Positions 1 to 6,507 of a stretch of 9,614 nt of DNA are shown one piece after another. The notes under the pieces were generated by a model. That model ran no database searches. It saw only the letters and a program-made list of their open reading frames with translations, and was not told the origin of the DNA. Source of the DNA: Clostridia bacterium (GTDB lineage: Bacteria > Bacillota > Clostridia > Oscillospirales > CAG-382); contig JAGBCG010000031.1 of NCBI GenBank assembly GCA_017938055.1, positions 1 to 9,614 on the forward strand, in the 5' to 3' direction. Positions within the stretch are counted from its first letter, which is position 1, and every line of letters begins with the position of its first letter. A program made the translations under genes and the position numbers.

Positions 1-235
1 CCGGCGTCAGTACCGCTATTACCTGTGTATATTCCTTTTCATTTATTATGTATTCACAAACTCTTGCTCTTCCCTTTTTCTCCTGCTTTTCGGGATTTAT
101 GTCCCTGATTCTTTCATCACCGGCATACATAAGGTCAATCACATAGCTCTCTACATCATATACCAGATCGCAAAATTCCTTACTTTCTCTGTCTTTTTTT
201 ATCTTTTCCAATGTTCTGTCAATGTCGTACAACAT
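1..235 (-). CDS. Unrecognised protein, 5' part only (runs off left edge)
   Basis: An open frame of 78 codons starts at ATG 235 and continues leftward past position 1 without a stop. It begins MLYDIDRTLEKIKKDRESKE and is rich in charged residues (many K, R, D, E), with no signal peptide or membrane segment in the visible part. It looks like a soluble, mostly helical cytoplasmic protein. I do not recognise the family. The start is supported by GGTGA a few bases upstream and by a promoter with a -10 at 266-271, giving a leader of about 24 nt. The gene lies downstream of rpmE on the same strand but is separated from it by a terminator, so it is a separate transcription unit. The Spo0A-type promoter in front of it suggests, by inference, a role or at least expression at the onset of sporulation. 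Confidence 0.75.
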   Translation of the reverse strand, partial: MLYDIDRTLEKIKKDRESKEFCDLVYDVESYVIDLMYAGDERIRDINPEKQEKKGRARVCEYIINEKEYTQVIAVLTP

Positions 236-265
236 GCTTTCACCGCTTTTCTTTAGTTTTTTTGT

Positions 266-299
266 ATTGTACCACAGTTAATTTGAATTTTTTGTCGAA
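266..299 (-). promoter_or_regulatory. Spo0A-activated sigma-A-type promoter of the left-edge gene
   Basis: Read on the minus strand, a perfect 0A box TTCGACA (299-293, complement of TGTCGAA) contains the -35-like hexamer TCGACA (298-293). A spacer of exactly 21 nt follows, then the -10 hexamer TACAAT (271-266). From memory, the Spo0A~P-activated sigma-A promoters of B. subtilis spoIIG and spoIIE have such over-long spacers (21-22 nt). The box sequence and spacing are read directly; activation by Spo0A is inferred. The spoIIE promoter in this window has the same geometry. Confidence 0.6.
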
Positions 300-330
300 A
301 AAGGTTTTTCATATTTTTTCACAAACAAGC

Positions 331-355
331 AAAAAAGACGGCAAAAACCGTCTTT
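331..355 (-). terminator. Rho-independent terminator of rpmE
   Basis: A perfect 8-bp stem (334-341 with 348-355, AAAGACGG/CCGTCTTT) with a 6-nt loop is followed on the minus strand by a run of T that overlaps the end of the stem (positions 336-331). It lies 22 nt after the rpmE stop codon and separates rpmE from the Spo0A-type promoter of the next gene. Confidence 0.85.
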
Positions 356-377
356 AATTATTTGCTCAATAAGTCAA

Positions 378-578
378 TTAGTCGAGATTGAACTTCTTCT
401 TGAACTTATCAACACGTCCGCCTGCATCAACAAACTTCTGCTTACCTGTAAAGAAAGGATGACACTTTGAGCAGATGTCAACACGAAGCTCGGACTTAGT
501 TGAACGAGTTGTAAAGGTTTCGCCGCAAGCACACTTAACTGTTGCTTCTACGTATTCAGGATGGATTCCCTGCTTCAT
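378..578 (-). CDS. rpmE: 50S ribosomal protein L31, zinc-binding (C+) form
   Basis: This is a small protein of the large ribosomal subunit that contributes to bridging the 50S and 30S subunits. The 66-residue product starts MKQGIHPEY and carries the four zinc-ligand cysteines of the C+ form (C16, C18, C36, C39), with the family signature CSKCHPFFTGKQ and a basic C-terminus (GGRVDKFKKKFN). The length matches the usual 65-70 residues. The ATG at 578 is preferred over the in-frame GTG at 587: AAGGAG lies 8 nt before the ATG, whereas the GTG begins inside that ribosome binding site, and family members begin M-K-x-x-I-H-P. The gene has its own sigma-A promoter and terminator, so it is monocistronic. 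Confidence 0.97.
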   Translation of the reverse strand: MKQGIHPEYVEATVKCACGETFTTRSTKSELRVDICSKCHPFFTGKQKFVDAGGRVDKFKKKFNLD

Positions 579-620
579 TATTTTCACTCCTTACCAACAA
601 AACATTTTTCGTACTGTGCT

Positions 621-649
621 ATTATAACACAAATGATTTTCATTTGCAA
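621..649 (-). promoter_or_regulatory. Sigma-A promoter of rpmE
   Basis: On the minus strand, -35 TTGCAA (649-644), a 17-nt spacer and a consensus -10 TATAAT (626-621) predict a start near 614 and a leader of about 36 nt before the rpmE ATG at 578. Both hexamers and the spacing are near ideal, as expected for a strongly expressed ribosomal protein gene. Confidence 0.8.
630..646. promoter_or_regulatory. Perfect 17-bp palindrome inside the rpmE promoter
   Basis: CAAATGATTTTCATTTG has two perfect 7-nt arms around a 3-nt centre. It fills most of the spacer between the rpmE -35 and -10, where a bound repressor would block RNA polymerase. The core AATGAttTTCATT resembles Fur-family operators. Known biology: some L31 genes are controlled by the Fur-family regulator Zur, mostly the cysteine-less paralogue. 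The binding protein here is a guess, and in AT-rich DNA a chance palindrome is possible. Confidence 0.3.
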
Positions 650-736
650 CAATTATTTCAAATTAATTGAAAACATTTTGTGAACATCGTGCTTTTCTAT
701 AACATTTATTAAAAATTCTTGTTTTGAGTTTTACGC

Positions 737-770
737 TTCGACAAATATTTTACCGTTCATCTGCTACCAT
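737..770 (+). promoter_or_regulatory. Spo0A-activated promoter of spoIIE with perfect 0A box
   Basis: A perfect 0A box TTCGACA (737-743) contains the -35-like hexamer TCGACA (738-743). After exactly 21 nt comes TACCAT (765-770) as the -10. The B. subtilis spoIIE promoter, as I recall it, also has a 21-nt spacer and depends on Spo0A~P. The overlapping TATTAT at 770-775 is an alternative -10 but has no -35 at standard spacing. The predicted start near 777 leaves a leader of about 28 nt. Confidence 0.65.
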
Positions 771-805
771 ATTATCAGTAATTATGGTGTGAAAGGACGA
801 AAAAA

Positions 806-3187
806 ATGGATACAAAAAACAGAAGAATCAGCAAAAAAAGGCACCTATCCATGAAAACTGTTGATTATTATTTTGAGCGTTTAAAAAAGAATGTTAAAAA
901 TCACCTCTCAAGTTTTGCTAACGTAATAACCGACTGTCTTGTACCATATGACAGCGGCATGAAAAAGAATTTAAAAGTCAAAGCCGATTACATAAAAAAT
1001 GCTTTATTTCACTTATGTATTTCATTTGCTCTTGGTCTTTCAGGATCTGCAGAAACAGGATTTCCCTTTGGAATAAGCACTCTTTTTTCTTTCACAAGTC
1101 AAAATTTTTATATTTTCACTTTTATGGGAACTATGCTTTCGGGTGCTTTTACAGGCAATGCTGCTCCTATAAGACTTACTGTTTATCTTTTAATATTTCT
1201 TCTGCGTAAAACCTTCACAAATGGCAAATTCAATGAAAAGCTTAAATTCCGCATGCTTTGCAGCGGTGCATTTTCTCTATTTATTGCACTATCCTCACTT
1301 TTTGGCACAAGTCTTGCCCCTACTCAGATTTTTTTAATTATTTTCAACTGCGTTATAGGCTTTTGCTCTGTTTACTTTTTCCATGCTTTTTATTCCGGTT
1401 ACGACAAATCTATATCCGGCAGTCTTTACAACATGTCACTATATGCAATTTTTGCCTGTACAATTCCGGCTTTCAGGCTTATAAATTTTTATGACATTGA
1501 TTTTTCTCTTATTTATGCTGCAATTCTTGTGCTGTTTTTCAGTAAAATCAAAGGGCCTGTCTACGGCTGTGTTGCAGGCTTTATTTTTGGATTTCTATGC
1601 ACTAATCCCTTATACTGTGCTCCTTTGGGAACAGCGGGACTTATAAGCGGGTATCTGTTTACTAAGTCCTTTATTATAAGCAGTATTTCTTTTGTTGCAT
1701 CAGGTCTATTCTGTGCACTCTATCTATTTGGTTTTTCATGTCTGTCTGATTTTTTCCCTTTTATCTTTACTTCAAGTCTTATTTTCATGGTAATAGGCAC
1801 AAATACTCCAAAAATATTTTCTCCCGTTGTCGCAAAGCAGCAAGTACCCTCAAAACACGTTCCATCTCAATCCAACAACACTTCCTTTGGTGCTGTATGT
1901 GACTCTTTATCAGGGTTATCAAGTATTCTGTACAAATTTGCCGAGCACTTAAAAAGTCCGTCACATGCAGAAACAGCAGATATTTTTGACAATGCCTTTA
2001 ATGAGATTTGTTCAAGGTGCTCAATGAACAACATGTGTTACGCAAAAAGAGAATGCAGTCTTGACAAGGTGCGGGAAAATGTAATTGAAATTCTAAGGTC
2101 TGATGTTCTTGCAGAGGACAAGCTTTCAGGTCTGTTACTTCACAAGTGTATAAAAAGCAGCGAGCTTTGCGACTACATAAACCGTCATTATGCCGAGCTT
2201 CGTTTTGTCACAATGAAAGCAAACAGAACCGGCACTGTTGCCTGTCTTTACAACTCAATGAGTCACTTAATACGCACCACAGAAAAGGAGGAGTGGGCGA
2301 AAAACACTACAGATCAACGAATGGAAAAGTTAATTTGCGATGCCTTAACTAAAATCGGTGTTGAATTTTCTTATGTTTTATGCACAGGCACAAGAACAAA
2401 AAACATAAGTGTTTATGGTATTCGTGCCGACAAAATTCCTTGTTCCTCAAAGGATTTGAGTATGTATCTTTCAAAACAATGTCATTATCCCTTAACCGAG
2501 CCGTCCTTTGACATTTGTGAAAACGCTAACATGGTTATGAAGCTTTCCAGGCGTGAAATTATTGGTTGCGAATATGCTCAGTGCACCTCTTCCAAGGAAA
2601 ACGAAGATGTCAATGGTGATACTGTCGCTTTTTTTGACAACGATGCCGGGTATTTCTATTCCATTATTTCAGACGGTATGGGAAGCGGAAAGTCCGCTGC
2701 AGCAACCTCCCGTCTTACCTGTGTGTTTCTTGAAAAGCTATTGAAAGCAGGAACAAAAAAGAATGTTTGTCTTGAACTTCTTAACAATCTTCTACTGTCA
2801 AAAAACGACGAAACCTTTTCAAGTGTAGATTTACTTGAGATAGACAAGCTTAACTCAAGTGCTTATTTCATTAAAGCCGGTGCCGCTTCAAGCTTTATAC
2901 TTCGCGGCATGAAGCTATATAAAATCCGTTCCGAAACCCCACCTGTTGGCATTATTCACTCTTTCAGTGCAGAAAGCACCTCGTTTTCGCTTGAAAAGGG
3001 TGATATTATAATTATGTTATCTGACGGAGTAACAGGCAACGAAAAGGATGAAAAGTGGCTTTCCGAGCTTATTCGCATTGACACAAAGGACGAGCCGGCA
3101 TTACTTGCTTCTTCACTCATTGCACGAGCAAAGGAGATTTCAGGTACAAACGACGACATGTCAGCAGTTGTTATAAGAATTATTTGA
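806..3187 (+). CDS. spoIIE: Stage II sporulation protein E, membrane PP2C-type serine phosphatase
   Basis: SpoIIE sits at the asymmetric division septum and dephosphorylates the anti-anti-sigma factor SpoIIAA, which frees sigma-F in the forespore; it also binds FtsZ. The 793-residue length is close to the 827 of B. subtilis. In order: a basic cytoplasmic N-terminus (1-65); a block of about ten membrane segments (roughly 66-350); a central regulatory/FtsZ-interaction region with the cysteine motif C402-x2-C405-x5-C411; and a C-terminal PP2C/SpoIIE phosphatase domain (about 570-793). Metal-binding acidic residues are visible in SDGMGSGKSA (D623), LSDGV (D740) and NDDMSAVVIRI (D783, D784), so the enzyme appears intact. 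The ATG at 806 has AAAGGA 8 nt upstream. A 0A-box promoter precedes it. No terminator separates it from the next gene, so partial read-through is possible. Confidence 0.95.
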   Translation: MDTKNRRISKKRHLSMKTVDYYFERLKKNVKNHLSSFANVITDCLVPYDSGMKKNLKVKADYIKNALFHLCISFALGLSGSAETGFPFGISTLFSFTSQNFYIFTFMGTMLSGAFTGNAAPIRLTVYLLIFLLRKTFTNGKFNEKLKFRMLCSGAFSLFIALSSLFGTSLAPTQIFLIIFNCVIGFCSVYFFHAFYSGYDKSISGSLYNMSLYAIFACTIPAFRLINFYDIDFSLIYAAILVLFFSKIKGPVYGCVAGFIFGFLCTNPLYCAPLGTAGLISGYLFTKSFIISSISFVASGLFCALYLFGFSCLSDFFPFIFTSSLIFMVIGTNTPKIFSPVVAKQQVPSKHVPSQSNNTSFGAVCDSLSGLSSILYKFAEHLKSPSHAETADIFDNAFNEICSRCSMNNMCYAKRECSLDKVRENVIEILRSDVLAEDKLSGLLLHKCIKSSELCDYINRHYAELRFVTMKANRTGTVACLYNSMSHLIRTTEKEEWAKNTTDQRMEKLICDALTKIGVEFSYVLCTGTRTKNISVYGIRADKIPCSSKDLSMYLSKQCHYPLTEPSFDICENANMVMKLSRREIIGCEYAQCTSSKENEDVNGDTVAFFDNDAGYFYSIISDGMGSGKSAAATSRLTCVFLEKLLKAGTKKNVCLELLNNLLLSKNDETFSSVDLLEIDKLNSSAYFIKAGAASSFILRGMKLYKIRSETPPVGIIHSFSAESTSFSLEKGDIIIMLSDGVTGNEKDEKWLSELIRIDTKDEPALLASSLIARAKEISGTNDDMSAVVIRII

Positions 3188-3212
3188 CTTTTATTTGCTT
3201 ATATGATATTAT
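3184..3212 (+). promoter_or_regulatory. Sigma-A promoter of the YaiI/YqxD gene, overlapping the spoIIE stop
   Basis: TTGACT (3184-3189), a 17-nt spacer and TATTAT (3207-3212) preceded by an extended -10 TG (3204-3205) form a strong promoter match. The -35 contains the TGA stop codon of spoIIE (3185-3187). It would allow the downstream gene to be expressed outside sporulation, with a leader of about 22 nt. Confidence 0.7.
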
Positions 3213-3240
3213 AGTACCGTTATTTTACGGGAGGCTATAT

Positions 3241-3693
3241 ATGACTGTTATTATTGATGCTGATGCTTGTCCTGTTACATCTCTTGCAATTCAAATATCC
3301 AAAAAGCGAAATATGCCTGTTATTTGCATTTGCGACACAAGCCACGTTATCACATCGGATTATGCCGAGTGTATAATATGCGACAAGGGACGTGACAGTG
3401 CAGATATTGTACTTGTAAACAGGTGCAAAAAGGGCGACATTGTTATAACGCAGGACTATGGTGTTGCATCCATGGCACTTGCAAAAGGCTCTTACTGTAT
3501 GAATCAGAACGGGTTATACTACACAAAGGACAACATTGATTCACTTCTCGCAATACGCCACATGGCGTTTGAGGAAAGAAGAAAAACCTCAAAGCATCAC
3601 CTCAAAGGGCCGAAGAAAAGGACACGGGAGGATGATGAGAGGTTTGTGAGGGCGTTTGAGAAATTACTGAATATAGTGTTGAAAGAGAAATAA
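3241..3693 (+). CDS. YaiI/YqxD (UPF0178, DUF188) family protein, PIN-like fold
   Basis: This 150-residue cytoplasmic protein belongs to the UPF0178 family (E. coli YaiI, B. subtilis YqxD), whose role is unknown; the fold is related to PIN nucleases. The N-terminal signature IIDADACPV is present (D6, D8), followed by CDKGRDSADIVLVN and GDIVITQDYGVA, which supply further conserved acidic residues at the expected place of a metal site. The basic C-terminal part includes GPKKRTREDDERF. Length is normal for the family. The ATG at 3241 is chosen because GGGAGG lies 6 nt upstream and the family signature begins there; an upstream in-frame TTG at 3184 lies within the spoIIE stop region and is not credible. 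It has its own promoter and is followed by a strong terminator. Confidence 0.92.
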   Translation: MTVIIDADACPVTSLAIQISKKRNMPVICICDTSHVITSDYAECIICDKGRDSADIVLVNRCKKGDIVITQDYGVASMALAKGSYCMNQNGLYYTKDNIDSLLAIRHMAFEERRKTSKHHLKGPKKRTREDDERFVRAFEKLLNIVLKEK

Positions 3694-3737
3694 AGTTAAA
3701 TGGTATATTACAAGTAATATAATGTTGTTGTATTCAA

Positions 3738-3767
3738 AAAAGCACGGATTTTTGCGTCCGTGCTTTT
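3738..3767. terminator. Bidirectional Rho-independent terminator between convergent genes
   Basis: A perfect 11-bp stem (3738-3748 with 3757-3767, AAAAGCACGGA/TCCGTGCTTTT) encloses an 8-nt loop. It has a T-rich tail on the plus strand (TTTT then GGTTTTTT to 3777) and a run of six A on the left, which is a T run on the minus strand. It can therefore end both the YaiI/YqxD transcript and any clpC operon transcript that passes the REP region. Confidence 0.88.
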
Positions 3768-3807
3768 ATGGTTTTTTATACTATTTAAATTTATTTGCAA
3801 GCTCCAG

Positions 3808-3954
3808 TTTGTCATCCTGAGCGTAACGCAGCCAAGTCGAAGGATCTACAATGCATGATTTAAAATATTTTGTAAGTTTTACATGACCGGCTCTTGTGCA
3901 AACCACAACGTATCAGATTCTTCGGCTCCGTTTCACTCCGCTCAGAATGACAAA
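3808..3954. repeat. Pair of inverted 40-nt REP-like units (BIME/MITE-like element)
   Basis: Two 40-nt units in opposite orientation (3808-3847 on plus; 3915-3954 on minus) share the ends TTTGTCAT-Y-CTGAGCG and GAAG-R-ATCT and are separated by 67 nt of unrelated AT-rich DNA. Each unit has its own short inverted ends: ATCCT/AGGAT in the left unit and ATTCT/AGAAT in the right, so both partners of a base pair have changed together. From memory, repeats of the form TCATTCTGAGC...GAAGAATCT are scattered in many bacterial genomes. The element contains no ORF. Together with the flanking hairpins it accounts for most of the gene-free stretch 3694-4000. Confidence 0.7.
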
Positions 3955-3963
3955 TAGAAGTTC

Positions 3964-3996
3964 AATGGGTTGTACCGTTCTTTGATACAACCCATT
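3964..3996 (-). terminator. Hairpin immediately downstream of clpC (possible terminator or 3' stabiliser)
   Basis: A perfect 11-bp inverted repeat (AATGGGTTGTA at 3964-3974, TACAACCCATT at 3986-3996) with an 11-nt loop begins 4 nt after the clpC stop codon. No T run follows it on the minus strand, so it is a weak intrinsic terminator at best. It may protect the 3' end of the operon mRNA, with real termination at 3767-3738. Confidence 0.45.
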
Positions 3997-4000
3997 ACTG

Positions 4001-6472
4001 TTAATCCGCCTTTTCCTGTGCCTTTTCAATCTTCTTATAGCAAACCTTGCCGTCCTCAAGCACCGCCTGTACATTATCACCCTTTGCAATATTCCCCTCG
4101 AGCAGTTCTAAGGAAAGGCTGTCCTCAATTTGTCTTTGCATTGCACGCCTGAGAGGTCTTGCACCGTAAACAGGGTCAAAGCCTGCTTTTGCAAGATGCT
4201 CTACAACCTCCTCACTAAAGGTGAGATTTACTCCAAGATTCTTAATTCTCTCATTTATCTGTGACAGCATTAGATGTGCAATCTGCTTTATGCTTTCATC
4301 CGTCAGGCGTCTGAATACCACTATTTCGTCAACTCTGTTCAAAAATTCCGGTCTGAAATGACCTTTCAGTGCTTCCATTACCGCTTTTTCAGTTTTTATT
4401 TGCTCTGCCTGCTGTTTGTCATCATTGATAAATCCAAGAGCCTTGGGTTCTGCAAGGCTTCCTGAGCCAAGGTTTGATGTCATGATTATACAGGTATTCT
4501 TAAAGTCAACCATTCTGCCGTGTGAATCTGTCAGAATTCCGTCCTCAAGCACCTGAAGCAACAGATTGAACACATCGGGATGTGCTTTTTCTATTTCATC
4601 AAAAAGTACCACAGAATAGGGATTACGTCTTATTTTTTCTGTTAACTGTCCCGATTCCTCAAAGCCTACATATCCGGGAGGCGAGCCTATCAGCTTTGAT
4701 ACAGAATGTTTTTCCATATATTCTGACATATCAATTCTTATTATTGCATTTTCATCACCAAATATCGCCTGTGCAAGTGCCTTTGACAGCTCTGTTTTAC
4801 CAACACCCGTCTGTCCGCAGAAAATGAATGAGCCTTGAGGACGTTTTGGATCTTTCAGTCCCGTTCTTCCTCTGCGAATTGCCTTTGATACAACGCTGAC
4901 TGCTTCATCCTGTCCGATGACACGCTTTTTAAGTATTTCATCTAACTTTAACAGTCTTTCGCTTTCTTCGCTTTCAAGCTTTTTAACAGGTATATGTGTC
5001 CAGCTTGTAACAATTTCAGCTATTTCTTCTTCACCGATTGACGGTCTGTTCTGCCCTGTTTTACCCTCAGTCCAGCTCTTTTTCTTCTCTTCAAGCTGAA
5101 GCATAAGTTCTTTTTCTTTATTTCTCAGTTCCGCAGCTTTTTCAAACTCCTGTTCCTGAACTGCCTTTTCTTTTTCCTGAGCAATTTTCTTTATTTCTTC
5201 TTCAAGCTCATTAAAATCAACAGGAAGTGTAATTTCGGATATCCTCTTTTTTGACGCCGCTTCATCCACAAGGTCTATTGCCTTATCGGGAAGATATCTG
5301 TCACTTATATATCTTGCACTGAGGTTTACAGCAGCTTCTATTGCTTCATCGGTGATGGTTATTTTATGGTGCTCCTCGTACTTTTCACGCAGTCCTTTTA
5401 ATATGAGTATCGCATCCTCTTTTGATGGTTCACCCACCATTACCGACTGGAATCTTCTCTCCAGTGCTGCATCCTTTTCGATATATTTACGGTACTCATC
5501 AAGTGTTGTTGCACCTATTACCTGTATTTCTCCTCTTGAAAGTGCAGGCTTTAAGATATTCGCTGCATCTATTGCACCCCCTGCCGCACCTGCTCCGATA
5601 ATTGTATGAATTTCATCAATAAACAGTATTGTATCAGGATTCTTCTTAACAGTATCCATTACCTGCTTAATTCTTTCTTCAAATTCGCCACGGTATTTTG
5701 CCCCTGCCAGCATCCCCGAAATATCAAGCGTTACTACCTTTTTACCCTTTATGCTTTCAGGCACATTTCCACTTGCTATTTTTATCGCAAGTCCCTCAAC
5801 TACAGCCGTTTTACCAACACCCGGCTCACCTATAAGGCATGGATTATTCTTTGTACGTCTTGAAAGAATCTGCACGACTCTTTGCATTTCTTCATCTCTG
5901 CCTATAACAGGGTCAATCTTTCCCTCTTTTGCCTTTGCAGTAAGGTCACTGCCGTATTTTTCAAGCACAGATTCACCCTGCTTTTCGTCTTTGCCCGAGT
6001 GTGAGCTATATGCACCTTGTGCATCATGTCCACCTTGTTTTGCACCAAGTCCCTCAGTTATTTCCTCATACATTTTTGACGGTTCAGCACCCAGAGATTC
6101 AAGAAGCTTTACAGCAACAGAATCGGTTTGTGAAAGTATACTTAAAAGCAGATGCTCAGTTCCTATAAATGCCTGTCCCAGTGAACGAGCAATTTCTCCC
6201 GAAACCTCAATTATATGCTTTGTTCTGGGTGTGAGCTGAAACTCTGTTACAGAGTCACTGTCACCAACTCCCGATGCTTTAATTACCGCATCCTGAAAAT
6301 TTTTAAAATTAACTGACTTTGATTCAAGTATCCTTGAAGCTATAGAATTTCCTTTATACAATATTCCAAGCAAAATATGTTCGCTTCCTATATAGTTATG
6401 TCCAAGCTTTGATGCAAGATTAGGTGCAGCATTAAGTGCACCCTGTGCATTCTCAGTAAATCTTCCTGACAT
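4001..6472 (-). CDS. clpC: ClpC, AAA+ unfoldase ATPase of the ClpCP protease
   Basis: ClpC unfolds proteins, including those marked by McsB with phosphoarginine, and feeds them to the ClpP peptidase in the cytoplasm. The 823-residue product has every expected part: two N-terminal Clp_N repeats (1-145); AAA1 with Walker A GEPGVGKT (215-222), Walker B ILFIDE (282-287) and arginine finger R339/R340; an M-domain with a UVR-like segment (about 410-460, VQEQEFEKAAELR); and AAA2 with Walker A GQTGVGKT (553-560), Walker B VVLFDE (621-626) and pore loop GYVGF (600-604). The tripeptide LGF (679-681) is in the place of the ClpP-docking loop. ATG 6472 is preferred to the in-frame GTG at 6481: AAGGA lies 9 nt before the ATG but only 1 nt before the GTG, and homologues start close to MxxRFTxxA. 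It is the last gene of the CtsR operon. Confidence 0.97.
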   Translation of the reverse strand: MSGRFTENAQGALNAAPNLASKLGHNYIGSEHILLGILYKGNSIASRILESKSVNFKNFQDAVIKASGVGDSDSVTEFQLTPRTKHIIEVSGEIARSLGQAFIGTEHLLLSILSQTDSVAVKLLESLGAEPSKMYEEITEGLGAKQGGHDAQGAYSSHSGKDEKQGESVLEKYGSDLTAKAKEGKIDPVIGRDEEMQRVVQILSRRTKNNPCLIGEPGVGKTAVVEGLAIKIASGNVPESIKGKKVVTLDISGMLAGAKYRGEFEERIKQVMDTVKKNPDTILFIDEIHTIIGAGAAGGAIDAANILKPALSRGEIQVIGATTLDEYRKYIEKDAALERRFQSVMVGEPSKEDAILILKGLREKYEEHHKITITDEAIEAAVNLSARYISDRYLPDKAIDLVDEAASKKRISEITLPVDFNELEEEIKKIAQEKEKAVQEQEFEKAAELRNKEKELMLQLEEKKKSWTEGKTGQNRPSIGEEEIAEIVTSWTHIPVKKLESEESERLLKLDEILKKRVIGQDEAVSVVSKAIRRGRTGLKDPKRPQGSFIFCGQTGVGKTELSKALAQAIFGDENAIIRIDMSEYMEKHSVSKLIGSPPGYVGFEESGQLTEKIRRNPYSVVLFDEIEKAHPDVFNLLLQVLEDGILTDSHGRMVDFKNTCIIMTSNLGSGSLAEPKALGFINDDKQQAEQIKTEKAVMEALKGHFRPEFLNRVDEIVVFRRLTDESIKQIAHLMLSQINERIKNLGVNLTFSEEVVEHLAKAGFDPVYGARPLRRAMQRQIEDSLSLELLEGNIAKGDNVQAVLEDGKVCYKKIEKAQEKAD

Positions 6473-6507
6473 TTTTATCACATCCTTAATACTATTTTAT
6501 CACTTTT

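Noticed and set aside
579..587. GTG 587 as rpmE start (69 residues)
   Set aside because: The GTG starts within the AAGGAG ribosome binding site; ATG 578 has correct spacing and gives the usual L31 N-terminus.
3704..3721. Palindrome TATATTAC-AA-GTAATATA after the YaiI/YqxD gene
   Set aside because: AT-only and with a 2-nt centre; it may be chance or a minor structure. The strong terminator 17 nt further on explains transcript ending.
3833..3842. AGTCGAA near a third 0A box
   Set aside because: It is one base off the consensus, lies inside the left REP-like unit between convergent genes, and has no promoter beside it.
5751..6239. 162-codon open frame on the plus strand inside clpC
   Set aside because: Antisense to the conserved AAA1 and N-domain of clpC. 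The codon pattern is explained by the clpC reading frame, and there is no promoter or ribosome binding site.
6473..6481. GTG 6481 as clpC start (826 residues)
   Set aside because: Only 1 nt from AAGGA, whereas ATG 6472 is 9 nt away and matches the N-terminus of ClpC homologues.
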